Source: Pseudomonadota bacterium (lineage in GTDB: Bacteria; Pseudomonadota; Gammaproteobacteria; Burkholderiales; Thiobacillaceae). From it: DNA of 44,428 nucleotides. The stretch is from assembly GCA_030653935.1 (NCBI GenBank), contig JAURYL010000011.1, forward strand, positions 1 to 44,428, in the 5' to 3' direction. Shown here one piece after another: positions 35,171 to 44,357 of the stretch. Under the pieces are notes generated by a model, which was not told the origin of the DNA, did not search any database, and saw only the letters and a list, made by a program, of their open reading frames with translations. Both the position numbers and the translations under genes were made by a program. Position 1 is the stretch's first letter, and each line of letters starts with the position of its first letter.

Positions 35171-35200
35171 CGGGAGCCTGAATGGGCTCCCGTGGTTTTT
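35171..35200 (+). terminator. rho-independent terminator after htpG
   Basis: CGGGAGCC-TGAATG-GGCTCCCG forms a perfect 8-base stem, followed by TGGTTTTT. It sits 14 bases before hisG, so it may also act as an attenuator-like barrier for hisG. Confidence 0.75.
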
Positions 35201-35213
35201 CCGGAACCTGTCG

Positions 35214-35855
35214 ATGTCACAAATCACTCTCGCCCTCTCCAAGGGCCGCATCTTCGAAGAAACCCTGCCGCTACTCGCGGCGGCAGGCATCGTGCCGAGC
35301 GAAAGCCCGGAGTCCTCGCGCAAGCTGATCATCGGCACCAACCGCCCGGATGTCCGCCTGATCATCGTGCGTGCCAGCGATGTGCCCACCTACGTGCAAC
35401 ATGGCGCCGCCGACCTCGGCATCGCCGGCAAGGACGTACTGATCGAGCATGGCGGCGAGGGGGTCTACCAGCCGGTGGATCTCGATATCGCCAAGTGCCG
35501 CATGATGGTGGCGACCCAGGTAGGCTTCGATTACCAGGCCGCGGTGCGGCGTGGTGCCCGTCTGCGGGTGGCGACCAAGTACGTGAACACCGCGCGTCTG
35601 CATTTCGCCGAGAAGGGGGTGCACGTCGATCTCATCAAACTCTACGGTTCCATGGAGTTGGCGCCTTTGGTCGGCCTGGCTGACGTCATCGTCGATCTGG
35701 TCTCCACCGGCGGCACCCTCAAGGCCAATAATCTGGAAGCGGTCGAGGACATCATGGCCATCAGTTCACGTCTGGTGGTCAATCAGGCCGCGCTCAAACT
35801 CAAGCACGATACCTTGCAACCTATCATCGAGGCGTTTCGCGGCGCCGCCGCGTAA
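35214..35855 (+). CDS. hisG: ATP phosphoribosyltransferase, short form
   Basis: The 213-residue HisG starts histidine synthesis by joining ATP and PRPP. Motifs are [56 protein letters not shown] and [10 protein letters not shown]. The short form lacks the C-terminal regulatory domain and works with HisZ, which is not in this window. The usual downstream hisD is also absent. ATG 35214 is chosen; the frame open to 35118 includes the terminator above. Confidence 0.95.
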   Translation: MSQITLALSKGRIFEETLPLLAAAGIVPSESPESSRKLIIGTNRPDVRLIIVRASDVPTYVQHGAADLGIAGKDVLIEHGGEGVYQPVDLDIAKCRMMVATQVGFDYQAAVRRGARLRVATKYVNTARLHFAEKGVHVDLIKLYGSMELAPLVGLADVIVDLVSTGGTLKANNLEAVEDIMAISSRLVVNQAALKLKHDTLQPIIEAFRGAAA

Positions 35856-35893
35856 GTCGGGTTAGGCGCGATTTTTTCACGCCGTCACCCGAC
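35856..35893 (+). terminator. hairpin after hisG
   Basis: GTCGGGT...ACCCGAC with an inner GGCG...CGCC directly follows the hisG stop. A T-run lies in the loop and not after the stem, so it may be rho-dependent or only stabilise the 3' end. Confidence 0.4.
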
Positions 35894-35922
35894 ATCAGGC
35901 GGCAAAATGCCTCCGACGGCGC

Positions 35923-35952
35923 TTGAACCGGCGAGGGGCGGGCCACCATAAT
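35923..35952 (+). promoter_or_regulatory. sigma70-type promoter of the EpsD-like gene
   Basis: TTGAAC (35923-35928) and CATAAT (35947-35952) are spaced by 18 bases, 55 bases before the start codon. The rest of the 35894-36007 gap shows nothing else. Confidence 0.5.
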
Positions 35953-36007
35953 CCGCGTCTGGTCGATGCTCATCCCTTAATCCTGAAAAACGAGAGGTCT
36001 GGAAACA

Positions 36008-36940
36008 ATGCATTCTCATACGATGAAACTTTCTCTGTTGCTGGCTGCCCTGTTCTTCACCCTTGCCGGCTGTGACGACAAGAAAGGCGCCGAGGCCGCA
36101 TCCGGTCCGCTGGCGGCCAAAGTGAATGGTGAAGCGATACCGACATGGATAATTGAAGGCGAACTTGCCAAGGCTGGTGTAAAGAATGCGGCCGAATCCC
36201 AGGATGCGGCCAATCGGGTTCTCAACCTTCTGCTGGAGCAACGACTGCTCGTGCAGCAAGCCAGGAAGACTGGTCTGGATAAGGATCCCGAGGTGAAGCA
36301 AGCGCTTCAGGCGGCGGAATACCAGGTGCTCGCACAGGCCTTTGTGGAAAGGCTCACGGTAAACGCGGCCAAGGCCAGTGATAGCGAAATCACGGCCTAC
36401 TATGACAAACATCCCGAGCTGTATTCCGAACGCCGTGTCTACCGTTTACAGGAAATCCTGATCCAGGTTGGTCCTGAGGGTGCCGGCGCGGTGAAGGCCA
36501 GGCTGGCCGATGGCGCGAACCTGAACGATCTGGCGCAGTGGCTGAAGTCGCAGAATATCCCCGCGCGTAGCGCGCAGACAGTGAAGAGCGCCGATCAACT
36601 GCCACCCGAATTGGCGGCCAGGTTGCATCCGCTCAAGGACGGACAGGCCATTACGCTTGAAAATCCCAAGCAGATCACGCTCTTGGCGATTACTGGTTCG
36701 CAGAGCCAGCCGCTTACGCGTGAACAAGCGAGGCCGGCAATCGAGCGTACTCTGCTCATCGCGAAAAGACGCGAAATGGCGAATGCCGAACTCGGCAAGT
36801 TGCGCGCGGCGGCCAAGATCGAATATGTGGCGCCTTATGTCGAGGCCAAACCCGGTACCCCCGGCCATGTCGCCAGCTCGCCGAAGGATGACGCGGCCGG
36901 GCAGGGGACCCTCGAGAAAGCACTCTCCGGTCTCAAGTAA
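36008..36940 (+). CDS. EpsD-type peptidyl-prolyl cis-trans isomerase, lipoprotein
   Basis: The 310-residue protein has a lipoprotein signal (lipobox LAGCDD at the N-terminus), a SurA-like N-domain (VNGEAIPTWIIEGELAKAG, VLNLLLEQRLLVQQARKTG) and a parvulin-like domain (ITAYYDKHPELYSERRVYRL, LPPELAARLHPLKDGQA). EpsD-family members sit in exopolysaccharide clusters with exosortase or CAAX-type proteases. They are thought to help export or fold surface proteins. ATG 36008 or 36023 could start it. The usual exosortase is not in the window. Confidence 0.82.
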   Translation: MHSHTMKLSLLLAALFFTLAGCDDKKGAEAASGPLAAKVNGEAIPTWIIEGELAKAGVKNAAESQDAANRVLNLLLEQRLLVQQARKTGLDKDPEVKQALQAAEYQVLAQAFVERLTVNAAKASDSEITAYYDKHPELYSERRVYRLQEILIQVGPEGAGAVKARLADGANLNDLAQWLKSQNIPARSAQTVKSADQLPPELAARLHPLKDGQAITLENPKQITLLAITGSQSQPLTREQARPAIERTLLIAKRREMANAELGKLRAAAKIEYVAPYVEAKPGTPGHVASSPKDDAAGQGTLEKALSGLK

Positions 36941-36963
36941 GCCGTTAGCGCCGGCAGGAGGTC

Positions 36964-37620
36964 ATGAACCGGCCACTGCTCGCTCGCGTCGTTCCCTTCG
37001 CCCTGTACATGGCCTTTCTCGCCGTGGAACAGGGCGCGCGGGCATGGGGCGGCGACTTCGATATACGCTGGCTGTACCCCGTCAAGGTGGGCGTGGTGGT
37101 GCTCACGCTCTGGCATTTTCGAGGCGAGTACCGAGAGTTGCTGGTACGCCCCGCGCGATTGCCGCTGATCATCTCGATTCTGCTTGGCGTGCTGGTATTC
37201 ATCCTCTGGATCAATCTCGATCACGGTTGGCTCAATCTGGGTGGGGGTGCCGGCTATGACCCCCGCGCTCCGGAGGGCCGCCTCGACTGGACGCTGGTGG
37301 TTTTTCGCCTGGCCGGCGCCGCCCTGGTGGTGCCGATCATGGAGGAGCTGTTCTGGCGCTCGTTTCTGCTGCGCTGGATCGAACGCCAGGACTTCCTTTC
37401 CGTTTCAGCGGCTGAAGTCGGTTTTCGCGCCATCCTCATCTCCAGTGTGTTGTTTGGCGTCGAACACAGCCTCTGGTTTGCCGGCATCCTGGCCGGCCTG
37501 GCCTACGCCTGGTTGTACCGAACCTATAACAATCTCTGGGCGCCGATCACCGCGCATGCCACGACCAATCTGTTCCTGGGGCTCTGGGTGCTGCACACCG
37601 GCGCCTGGCAATTCTGGTAA
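36964..37620 (+). CDS. CAAX-type (CPBP) intramembrane protease of exosortase/EPS type
   Basis: The 218-residue protein has six or so membrane helices and the CPBP glutamic-protease motifs: MEELFWRSFLLRW (EExxxR), FGVEHSLWFAGILAGLAYA and the last NLWAPITAHATTNLFLGL with its conserved His and Asn. Versions of this size are linked to PEP-CTERM/exosortase EPS clusters. It starts 23 bases after the EpsD-like gene, in the same direction, and precedes galE. Confidence 0.85.
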   Translation: MNRPLLARVVPFALYMAFLAVEQGARAWGGDFDIRWLYPVKVGVVVLTLWHFRGEYRELLVRPARLPLIISILLGVLVFILWINLDHGWLNLGGGAGYDPRAPEGRLDWTLVVFRLAGAALVVPIMEELFWRSFLLRWIERQDFLSVSAAEVGFRAILISSVLFGVEHSLWFAGILAGLAYAWLYRTYNNLWAPITAHATTNLFLGLWVLHTGAWQFW

Positions 37621-37634
37621 CCATACGCAAAAAC

Positions 37635-38675
37635 ATGAAACAGACCATTCTCATCACCGGCGGCGCCGGCTACATCGGCACGCATGCCTGCCTGGAATTC
37701 CTCGCCGCCGGCCACGACATTGTCGTGCTCGACAACCTCTGCAACAGCAGCGCGGAAGCGCTGCACCGGGTGAGGGAACTCTCCGGTCACGAGTTCCCCT
37801 TTGTGGTGGCCGACATCCGCGACCGCGCCGCTCTCGATGCCTTGTTCGAGACATACGCCATCGACGCCGTGATCCACTTTGCCGGCCTCAAGGCGGTGGG
37901 CGAATCGGTGGAACAGCCGCTGCTGTATTACGACAACAACATTGCCGGCAGCATCACCCTGTTCGAAGCCATGCAGGCCGCCGGGGTGAAGACCATCGTG
38001 TTCAGTTCTTCCGCCACGGTCTACGGTGACCCCGCCTCGGTGCCGATCCGCGAGGATTTTCCCGTGGGCGCCACCACCAACCCTTATGGCCGCGGCAAGT
38101 TGATCGTCGAGCAGATCCTCGGCGACCTCGCCATTGCCGACCCGGAATGGCGGATCGCCCTGCTGCGCTATTTCAACCCGGTGGGTGCCCACGAGAGCGG
38201 TCGCATCGGTGAAGACCCGCGCGGTATCCCGAACAACCTGATGCCCTACATCGCCCAGGTCGCCGTCGGCCGGCGTGATCATCTCAACGTCTGGGGTAAC
38301 GACTACCCGACCCCGGATGGCACCGGCGTACGCGACTACATCCATGTGGTGGACCTGGCCGCTGGCCATGTCAAGGCGGTGGAAAAACTGCGTGAGCGCC
38401 CCGGCGTGCGGGTCTGGAACCTGGGCACCGGGCGTGGCTACAGCGTGGTGGAAATGGCCAAGGCTTTCGAAAAAGCCTCCGGCCGCCCCGTGCCATACCG
38501 CTTTGCGCCGCGCCGCGCCGGCGACATCGCTCAATGCTGGGCAGACCCGGGCAAAGCGGAGCGGGAACTCGGCTGGAAGGCGACACGCGGACTGGAGGCC
38601 ATGTGCGAGGACGCCTGGCGCTGGCAATCCATGAACCCGCATGGGTTCGAAATCGAGCAACTACTGGGAGAGTGA
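37635..38675 (+). CDS. galE: UDP-glucose 4-epimerase
   Basis: The 346-residue short-chain dehydrogenase-type epimerase has the NAD site [16 protein letters not shown], the SSSATVYG catalytic Ser region, [11 protein letters not shown] with the catalytic Tyr and Lys, and [19 protein letters not shown] at the end. It interconverts UDP-glucose and UDP-galactose for surface polysaccharides. Only 14 bases separate it from the protease gene and it leads into the rfb genes. Confidence 0.95.
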   Translation: MKQTILITGGAGYIGTHACLEFLAAGHDIVVLDNLCNSSAEALHRVRELSGHEFPFVVADIRDRAALDALFETYAIDAVIHFAGLKAVGESVEQPLLYYDNNIAGSITLFEAMQAAGVKTIVFSSSATVYGDPASVPIREDFPVGATTNPYGRGKLIVEQILGDLAIADPEWRIALLRYFNPVGAHESGRIGEDPRGIPNNLMPYIAQVAVGRRDHLNVWGNDYPTPDGTGVRDYIHVVDLAAGHVKAVEKLRERPGVRVWNLGTGRGYSVVEMAKAFEKASGRPVPYRFAPRRAGDIAQCWADPGKAERELGWKATRGLEAMCEDAWRWQSMNPHGFEIEQLLGE

Positions 38676-38676
38676 T

Positions 38677-39732
38677 GTGATTCTGGTTACCGGCGGCGCC
38701 GGCTTCATCGGCGCGAACTTCATCCTCGACTGGCTGGCGGAACACGGCGAGCCGGTCCTCAACCTCGACAAACTCACCTATGCCGGCAACCTGGAGAACC
38801 TCGCCAGCCTGCATGGAGACGAGCGTCATCTGTTCGTGCAAGGCGACATCGGCGACCGCGCCCTGATCGGCAAACTGCTTGCCGAACATCAGCCGCGCGC
38901 CATCATCAACTTCGCCGCCGAGAGCCACGTCGACCGCTCCATCCACGGCCCGGAAGACTTCATCCAGACCAACATCGTCGGCACCTTCCATCTGCTCGAA
39001 GAAGTGCGTGGCTACTGGAACGGCCTGGGCGACACAGAGAAAGCCGCCTTCCGCTTCCTCCACGTTTCCACCGATGAGGTCTACGGCTCGCTGGGCAAGG
39101 ACGATCCCGCCTTCACCGAAGAGACCCCGTTCGCCCCGAACAGCCCCTACTCGGCGAGCAAAGCCAGTTCCGACCACCTGGTGCGCGCCTACCACCACAC
39201 CTACGGCCTGCCGGTGCTCACCACCAACTGCTCCAACAACTACGGCCCCTACCAGTTCCCAGAGAAACTCATCCCCCTGATGATCCTCAACGCCACCAAC
39301 GCCAAGCCACTGCCGATCTACGGCGATGGCATGAACGTGCGCGACTGGCTCTACGTCTCCGACCACTGCGCCGCCATTCGCGCTGTCCTGGCCAAAGGCC
39401 GGGTAGGGGAGACCTACAACATCGGCGGCTGGAACGAAATGCCCAACCTCGACATCGTCCACACCGTTTGCAGCCTGCTGGATGAAATGCAGCCCAGCGC
39501 CGACGGCCCCGCCACCCGCCTCATCACCTACGTCAAAGACCGCCCCGGCCACGACCGCCGCTACGCCATCGACGCCAACAAAATTCACCGCGAGTTGGGC
39601 TGGAAACCGGCGGAAACTTTCGAGACCGGCATCCGCAAGACGGTGAAGTGGTACCTCGACAACATGGGCTGGGTGGATAACGTGACAAGTGGTGCGTATC
39701 GTGAATGGATCGGGAAGCAGTACGCGACGTGA
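38677..39732 (+). CDS. rfbB: dTDP-glucose 4,6-dehydratase
   Basis: The 351-residue enzyme of dTDP-L-rhamnose synthesis has [68 protein letters not shown] (catalytic Tyr-x3-Lys) and [17 protein letters not shown]. The start is GTG at 38677, one base after the galE stop, with GGGAG upstream; the longer frame from 38641 lies inside galE. Confidence 0.96.
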   Translation: MILVTGGAGFIGANFILDWLAEHGEPVLNLDKLTYAGNLENLASLHGDERHLFVQGDIGDRALIGKLLAEHQPRAIINFAAESHVDRSIHGPEDFIQTNIVGTFHLLEEVRGYWNGLGDTEKAAFRFLHVSTDEVYGSLGKDDPAFTEETPFAPNSPYSASKASSDHLVRAYHHTYGLPVLTTNCSNNYGPYQFPEKLIPLMILNATNAKPLPIYGDGMNVRDWLYVSDHCAAIRAVLAKGRVGETYNIGGWNEMPNLDIVHTVCSLLDEMQPSADGPATRLITYVKDRPGHDRRYAIDANKIHRELGWKPAETFETGIRKTVKWYLDNMGWVDNVTSGAYREWIGKQYAT

Positions 39733-39759
39733 ACCGAGACTTTCGATAAGGAGTTGAAC

Positions 39760-39990
39760 ATGGGGCAACTAAACCGTATTACCCAGCAGCCTGATGTGAT
39801 GGGGGGTAAAGCGTGTATTCGTGGCATGCGTGTCACGGTCGGCATGGTCGTCGGGCAAATTGGGTCGGGTCACAGCGTCGATGAAATCCTTGCTGACTAC
39901 CCCTATCTTGAGCGTGAAGACATCATGCAGGCGCTTCGTTATGCCGCCTGGAGATCAGAGGAACGCGAGGTAACGCTGGCCACCGCATGA
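39760..39990 (+). CDS. DUF433 antitoxin-like protein
   Basis: The 76-residue protein is a DUF433 domain: RITQQPDVMGGKACIRGMRV, SVDEILADYPYLEREDIMQAL, a helix-turn-helix-like antitoxin fold. AAGGAG precedes ATG 39760. It overlaps the next gene as ATGA, the usual DUF433/DUF5615 pair. It lies between rfbB and rfbA, an unusual place for it. Confidence 0.9.
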   Translation: MGQLNRITQQPDVMGGKACIRGMRVTVGMVVGQIGSGHSVDEILADYPYLEREDIMQALRYAAWRSEEREVTLATA

Positions 39991-40367
39991 AACTGCTTGT
40001 CGATATGAACCTGTCGCCACGCTGGGTTGGCGTGTTGGCTGATGCCGGCATCGAGGCGGCGCATTGGATAACACGTGGGGCGAAGAATGCGCCGGACTCG
40101 GAAATCATGGCTTATGCCAGGGTGAATGGTTATGTGGTGCTCACGCATGACCTGGATTTCAGCGCAATCCTCGCCGTTACCCACGGCGAAAAACCCAGCG
40201 TTGTGCAAATTCGCGCCGACGATGTCAGCCCGGGTGTGATCGGTATGCAGGTCATCTCCGCGTTGCGCCAGATGGCGACCGAGTTGGAAGAGGGCGCCTT
40301 GATTACCGTCGATTCGAACCGCACGCGCCTGCGTTTGTTGCCCCTGCAACGCAAGGAATTACCATGA
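39987..40367 (+). CDS. DUF5615 PIN-like toxin-type protein
   Basis: The 126-residue protein has the DUF5615 (PIN-like) acidic residues: VDMNLSPRWVGVLADAG near the N-terminus and GYVVLTHDLDFSAIL in the middle, consistent with a Mg-dependent RNase fold. It is coupled to the DUF433 gene and its last codons overlap a mini-frame before rfbA (ATG at 40364, six codons). Toxicity is inferred from the family, not shown. Confidence 0.88.
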   Translation: MKLLVDMNLSPRWVGVLADAGIEAAHWITRGAKNAPDSEIMAYARVNGYVVLTHDLDFSAILAVTHGEKPSVVQIRADDVSPGVIGMQVISALRQMATELEEGALITVDSNRTRLRLLPLQRKELP

Positions 40368-40385
40368 AAATCAGGAAGGTTTGAT

Positions 40386-41267
40386 ATGAATCGCAAAGGC
40401 ATCATCCTCGCCGGTGGCAGCGGCACCCGGCTGTATCCCGCCACCCTCGCGGTGTCCAAGCAACTGCTGCCGATCTACGACAAACCGATGATCTACTACC
40501 CGTTGACCACGCTCATGCTGGCCGGGATACGCGACATCCTCATTATCTCCACGCCGCAGGACACCCCGCGCTTCGAACAACTCCTCGGTGACGGCAGCCA
40601 ATGGGGCCTCAACCTGCAATACGCCGTGCAACCCAGCCCCGACGGCCTCGCGCAAGCCTTCATCATCGGCGCCGATTTTGTCGGTGACGGCCCCAGCGCC
40701 CTGGTGCTCGGCGACAACATCTTCTACGGCCACGAAATGGCCCAAGACCTCCAAGACGCCAGCGCCCAGGCCAGCGGCGCCACCGTCTTCGCCTACCGCG
40801 TCAACGACCCCGAGCGCTACGGTGTGGTCGACTTCGACGCCGGTGGACGCGCCATCAGCCTCGAAGAAAAGCCCACGGCGCCGAAATCCAATTACGCCGT
40901 CACCGGCCTCTACTTCTACGACAACCGCGTGATCGACATCGCCCGCTCCATGAAACCCTCGCCGCGCGGCGAACTGGAAATCACCGACGTCAACAAGCGC
41001 TACCTGGAATGGAACGAACTCAACGTCTCCATCCTGGGACGCGGCCACGCCTGGCTCGACACCGGCACCCACGAATCGCTGCTGGAAGCCAGCCTGTTCA
41101 TCGAAACCATCGAAAAGCGGCAAGGCCTCAAGATCGCCTGCCCGGAAGAAATCGCCTATCGCCAGGGCTACATCAACGCGGAACAGGTGGAAAAACTTGC
41201 CGCCCCGCTGAAGAAGAACGCTTATGGTCAATACCTGTTGGCGATGTTGAAAGAAAAGGTGTTTTGA
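40386..41267 (+). CDS. rfbA: glucose-1-phosphate thymidylyltransferase
   Basis: The 293-residue enzyme starts dTDP-rhamnose synthesis from glucose-1-P and dTTP. Motifs are [61 protein letters not shown] and [25 protein letters not shown] precedes the ATG. The 3' end is duplicated: the stop region recurs 110 bases on, at the rfbC start. Confidence 0.96.
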   Translation: MNRKGIILAGGSGTRLYPATLAVSKQLLPIYDKPMIYYPLTTLMLAGIRDILIISTPQDTPRFEQLLGDGSQWGLNLQYAVQPSPDGLAQAFIIGADFVGDGPSALVLGDNIFYGHEMAQDLQDASAQASGATVFAYRVNDPERYGVVDFDAGGRAISLEEKPTAPKSNYAVTGLYFYDNRVIDIARSMKPSPRGELEITDVNKRYLEWNELNVSILGRGHAWLDTGTHESLLEASLFIETIEKRQGLKIACPEEIAYRQGYINAEQVEKLAAPLKKNAYGQYLLAMLKEKVF

Positions 41268-41271
41268 TGCG
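41250..41271 (+). repeat. 22-base direct repeat at the rfbA stop, copy 1
   Basis: It spans the rfbA end and the overlapping ATG of the old rfbC start (GTGTTTTGATGCG). Copy 2 is at 41360-41381 with two mismatches. Between them lies the palindrome below. Confidence 0.85.
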
Positions 41272-41278
41272 AGAAGGA

Positions 41279-41353
41279 CGTAGGTTGGGCAAAGCGCAGC
41301 GTGCCCAACGAACCGCCGCCATGTTGGGCACGCTGCGCTTTGCCCAACCTACG
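41279..41353. repeat. palindromic repeat between rfbA and rfbC, copy 2 of 2
   Basis: The arms CGTAGGTTGGGCAAAGCGC...GTGCCCAAC and GTTGGGCAC...TTTGCCCAACCTACG are perfectly complementary. It is the same element as at 4468-4537 in DUF58. Confidence 0.95.
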
Positions 41354-41359
41354 AAACTC

Positions 41360-41381
41360 AAAGACAGGGTGTTTTGATGCG
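41360..41381 (+). repeat. 22-base direct repeat at the rfbC start, copy 2
   Basis: It matches copy 1 at 20 of 22 bases and contains the true rfbC start codon at 41377. Confidence 0.85.
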
Positions 41382-41919
41382 GATCATCGCGACCGAACTA
41401 CCCGAAGTCCTCCTGATCGAACCGAAAGTGTTCGGTGATGCGCGCGGCTTCTTCATGGAAAGCTGGAACCGCAAGACTTTCCAGAGTCTCGGGCTCGACC
41501 TGGATTTCGTGCAGGACAACCACTCCCGTTCCGCCAAGGGGGTGCTGCGCGGCCTGCATTACCAACTGCATCAACCACAAGGCAAGCTGGTGCGCGTCAC
41601 CAGCGGCGCGGTCTATGACGTCGCCGTCGACCTGCGCCGATCCTCGCCCCGCTTCGGTCAATGGACCGGCCATGAACTCAGTGCCGAGAACAAACACATG
41701 CTCTGGGTGCCGCCCGGCTTCGCGCATGGCTTCCTGGTGCTCACGGAAAGCGCCGACTTCCTCTACAAGACCACCGAGTACTACGCTCCCGAGCATGAGC
41801 GTTGCGTGTTGTGGAATGACCCGGCCATCGGCATTCGTTGGCCGGTCCAGGGTGAACCGGCGCTGTCCGCCAAGGACAAGGTCGGCAGCCTGCTGAAGGA
41901 TGCCGAGGTGTACCCATGA
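41377..41919 (+). CDS. rfbC: dTDP-4-dehydrorhamnose 3,5-epimerase
   Basis: The 180-residue cupin epimerase has IEPKVFGDARGFFMESWN, VQDNHSRSAKGVLRGLHYQ (with the catalytic His), GAVYDVAVDLRRSSPRFGQW and the Tyr in YKTTEYYAPEHER. ATG 41377 is chosen over a TTG three bases earlier. In the ancestral arrangement its start overlapped the rfbA stop (TGATG); a repeat now separates them. Confidence 0.96.
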   Translation: MRIIATELPEVLLIEPKVFGDARGFFMESWNRKTFQSLGLDLDFVQDNHSRSAKGVLRGLHYQLHQPQGKLVRVTSGAVYDVAVDLRRSSPRFGQWTGHELSAENKHMLWVPPGFAHGFLVLTESADFLYKTTEYYAPEHERCVLWNDPAIGIRWPVQGEPALSAKDKVGSLLKDAEVYP

Positions 41920-42788
41920 AAATTCTGCTGACCGGTGGCAACGGCCAAGTCGGCTGGGAACTGCGCCGTACCCTGGCCTGCCTGGGCAAAGTGGTTGCGG
42001 TCGATTCAAAGGAAATGGACCTGAGCGACGCCGCCGCCATCCGCCGCGTGGTGCGTGAGGTCAATCCGGGCATCATCGTCAACCCGGCCGCCCATACCGC
42101 CGTCGACAAGGCGGAAAGCGAGCGCGAACGTGCCTGGGCCGTCAATGCCGTGGCGCCCGGCATACTCGCGGAAGAGGCGGAAAAACTGGGTGCCCTGCTG
42201 GTGCATTACTCCACCGATTATGTGTTCGACGGTAGTGGTGATATTCCCTGGCGGGAAGACGACGCGAGCGGCCCGCTCAACGTCTACGGCGCCAGCAAAC
42301 TGGCTGGTGAACAGGCTATTCAAACCGCCTGCCAACGCCACCTGATCTTCCGCACCTCCTGGGTCTACGGCGCCCGTGGCGCCAATTTCCTGCTCACCAT
42401 GCGCCGCCTGATGCGCGAGCGGCCGGAATTGAAGATCGTCGCTGACCAGATCGGCGCCCCCACCTGGAGCCGCATGCTGGCGGAAGCCACGGCGCTGATC
42501 CTCGCCCAACAGGTTTCGCCCGCGCGCGGTGCCGACCGGCCCCAGCCCTGGGGCGTGTATCACATGACCAACGCCGGCGAGACCTCCTGGCATGGTTTCG
42601 CGGAGGCGATCCAGGCGCTGGATGGCACGGAATCGAAAGCCCGGCTTTTGCCGATTCCGAGCAGCGATTACCCCACTCCGGCCAAACGCCCGCTCAATTC
42701 CCGGTTGAACAACGATAAGCTGGTGCGCGTGTTTGGGGTGAGTTTGCCGGATTGGCGTGAGGCGTTGAGCCTGTGCATGCAATCGTAG
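41916..42788 (+). CDS. rfbD: dTDP-4-dehydrorhamnose reductase
   Basis: The 290-residue reductase makes dTDP-L-rhamnose. Motifs are LLTGGNGQVGWELRR, INPAAHTAVDKAE in slightly different form (VNPAAHTAVDKAESE), YSTDYVFDG, YGASKLAGEQ (Tyr-x3-Lys) and RTSWVYGARGANF. It overlaps rfbC as ATGA. It ends the rfb series, followed at once by a REP palindrome. Confidence 0.96.
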   Translation: MKILLTGGNGQVGWELRRTLACLGKVVAVDSKEMDLSDAAAIRRVVREVNPGIIVNPAAHTAVDKAESERERAWAVNAVAPGILAEEAEKLGALLVHYSTDYVFDGSGDIPWREDDASGPLNVYGASKLAGEQAIQTACQRHLIFRTSWVYGARGANFLLTMRRLMRERPELKIVADQIGAPTWSRMLAEATALILAQQVSPARGADRPQPWGVYHMTNAGETSWHGFAEAIQALDGTESKARLLPIPSSDYPTPAKRPLNSRLNNDKLVRVFGVSLPDWREALSLCMQS

Positions 42789-42867
42789 GATGTGGTGAAC
42801 GCGGTGAACCGCGTCATTCAGCGCCACCGCGGGTGATGCGGTTCGCTATCGCTCACCACATCCTACG
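42784..42867. repeat. REP palindrome between rfbD and rmuC
   Basis: The right arm (42835-42867) is the same as the REP arms at the RAYT locus (GATGCGGTTCGCTATCGC... to CACATCCTACG). The left arm (42784-42815), starting CGTAGGATGTGGTGAACGC, has diverged. It leaves no clear ribosome-binding site for rmuC. Confidence 0.93.
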
Positions 42868-42873
42868 TTCCTG

Positions 42874-44115
42874 ATGGACATCGCCTTTGCCGCGCTGCTG
42901 GGCCTCGCACTCGGCCTGATCCTGCTGTTCTGGCAGCGCGGCCGCTGGCAGGCGCGCATTACCGAACTGGAAATCCGCCTGGAACAGGAACGCGACAGCG
43001 CCGGCGAGAAAGCCGAAATGCTGCGCAACGCCGAGCGCGAGCTGGCCGATGCGTTCAAATCCCTTTCCGCCGACGCGCTCAAGAGCAATAACCAGGCGTT
43101 TCTCGATCTCGCCCGGCAGAACCTCACCGCTTTCCAGGAACACGCCAAGGGCGATCTGGCGGCGCGGCAGCAGGCGGTGGCGACCCTGGTCAAGCCGTTG
43201 GCGGAAACCCTGGACAAGCTCAATGCCCAGCAGCGGGAAATGGAACAACTGCGCAGTGGCGCCTACGCCGGCCTCACCGAGCAGGTGAAAGGCCTGCTCG
43301 CCGCCCAACATGATCTGAAGAGCGAGACGCATCGCCTGGTAACCGCCCTGCGCCGTCCCGAGGTACGCGGGCGCTGGGGCGAAGTGCAGTTGCGCCGGGT
43401 GGTGGAGCTGGCCGGCATGCTGGACCACTGCGATTTCTTCGAGCAGGAGTCGACGGCCGATGGCCGCCGTCCGGACATGGTGGTGCGTCTGCCCGGCGGC
43501 AAGAGCGTGGTGCTGGATTCCAAGGCGCCAATCGCGGCTTATCTGGAAGCGACGGAAGTAGAAAATGTGGACGCGCGTCAGCGTGCTCTGGCCCGCTACG
43601 CTCAGCATGTCCGCACCCATGTCCAGCAGCTGGCGGCCAAGGCCTATTGGGAACAGTTCGCGCCGGCGCCGGAGTTCGTGGTGTTGTTCCTGCCCGGCGA
43701 GGCCTTCTTCGGCGCGGCGCTACAGGAAGACCCGGATCTGATCGAATACGCCAGCGAGAAGAAGGTGATCCTGGCCACGCCCACCACCTTGCTGGCCCTG
43801 CTCAAGGCGGTCTATTACGGCTGGCGCCAGGAAGCCCTGGCCGACAACGCCCGCCAGGTCAGCCAGCTCGGCGCGCAGTTGTACGAACGCCTGAGCAAGC
43901 TGGGCGAACACTGGAACAGTGTCGGCAAGAACCTGGGCCAGGCGGTGAAGGCCTACAACGACGCCACCGGCTCGCTGGAAACGCGGGTGCTGGTGACCGC
44001 GCGCAAGTTCGAGGAATTGCAGGTGGCGCCGGAAGGCGGGACGTTGCCGGTTGTGGCGCAGGTGGAGCAGACCACGCGCACCCCGCAATCACCCGAATTG
44101 ACGTCGGACGCCTGA
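42874..44115 (+). CDS. rmuC: RmuC-type DNA recombination protein
   Basis: The 413-residue protein has an N-terminal membrane helix (FAALLGLALGLILLFW), a long coiled coil (about residues 25-150) and the RmuC nuclease-like domain: LRRPEVRGRWGEVQLRRVVE, VVRLPGGKSVVLDSKAPIAAYLEA, FLPGEAFFGAALQEDPDLIE and TTLLALLKAVYYGW. RmuC limits recombination at inverted repeats and short DNA duplications in E. coli, which is of note beside the many palindromes here. Confidence 0.94.
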   Translation: MDIAFAALLGLALGLILLFWQRGRWQARITELEIRLEQERDSAGEKAEMLRNAERELADAFKSLSADALKSNNQAFLDLARQNLTAFQEHAKGDLAARQQAVATLVKPLAETLDKLNAQQREMEQLRSGAYAGLTEQVKGLLAAQHDLKSETHRLVTALRRPEVRGRWGEVQLRRVVELAGMLDHCDFFEQESTADGRRPDMVVRLPGGKSVVLDSKAPIAAYLEATEVENVDARQRALARYAQHVRTHVQQLAAKAYWEQFAPAPEFVVLFLPGEAFFGAALQEDPDLIEYASEKKVILATPTTLLALLKAVYYGWRQEALADNARQVSQLGAQLYERLSKLGEHWNSVGKNLGQAVKAYNDATGSLETRVLVTARKFEELQVAPEGGTLPVVAQVEQTTRTPQSPELTSDA

Positions 44116-44118
44116 CCC

Positions 44119-44175
44119 TTGGGTTCCACCTGGATGCTCCTGGCCGGGGCTTCGTTTGCGCTTATGGGTGTGCTG
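44119..44175 (+). pseudogene. truncated EamA/DMT transporter start
   Basis: Four bases after rmuC a frame from TTG 44119 reads GSTWMLLAGASFALMGVL, which matches the first helix of EamA-type transporters. It then runs into unrelated sequence (AGCDARRRTHR) and stops near 44287. It looks like a gene start cut off by a repeat. A lipoprotein signal (LAGC) is a less likely reading. Confidence 0.45.
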
Positions 44176-44194
44176 GCGGGATGCGATGCAAGGC

Positions 44195-44234
44195 GACGAA
44201 CGCACCGCATGGCCACTCATGCGGTGCGTTCGTC
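44195..44234. repeat. palindrome with 17-base arms
   Basis: GACGAACGCACCGCATG (44195-44211) is exactly inverted as CATGCGGTGCGTTCGTC (44218-44234). It lies right after the EamA-like fragment and could be a terminator on the minus strand or the end of a mobile repeat. Confidence 0.85.
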
Positions 44235-44357
44235 AACGCGGCAGCGCGCCCGCCAGTGCGGCCAGAATGTTCAAGTTCAGACTTCCTGATCCCGGCCGGG
44301 TTATGGCCGTGCTTTCCGGAAACATGAATGGCACGAAGCACGAGCGTTTCCAGGTAG

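Noticed and set aside
36964-37620. exosortase
   Set aside because: The motifs are EExxxR and HxxxN of CPBP/CAAX proteases, not the Cys-Arg-His set of exosortases.
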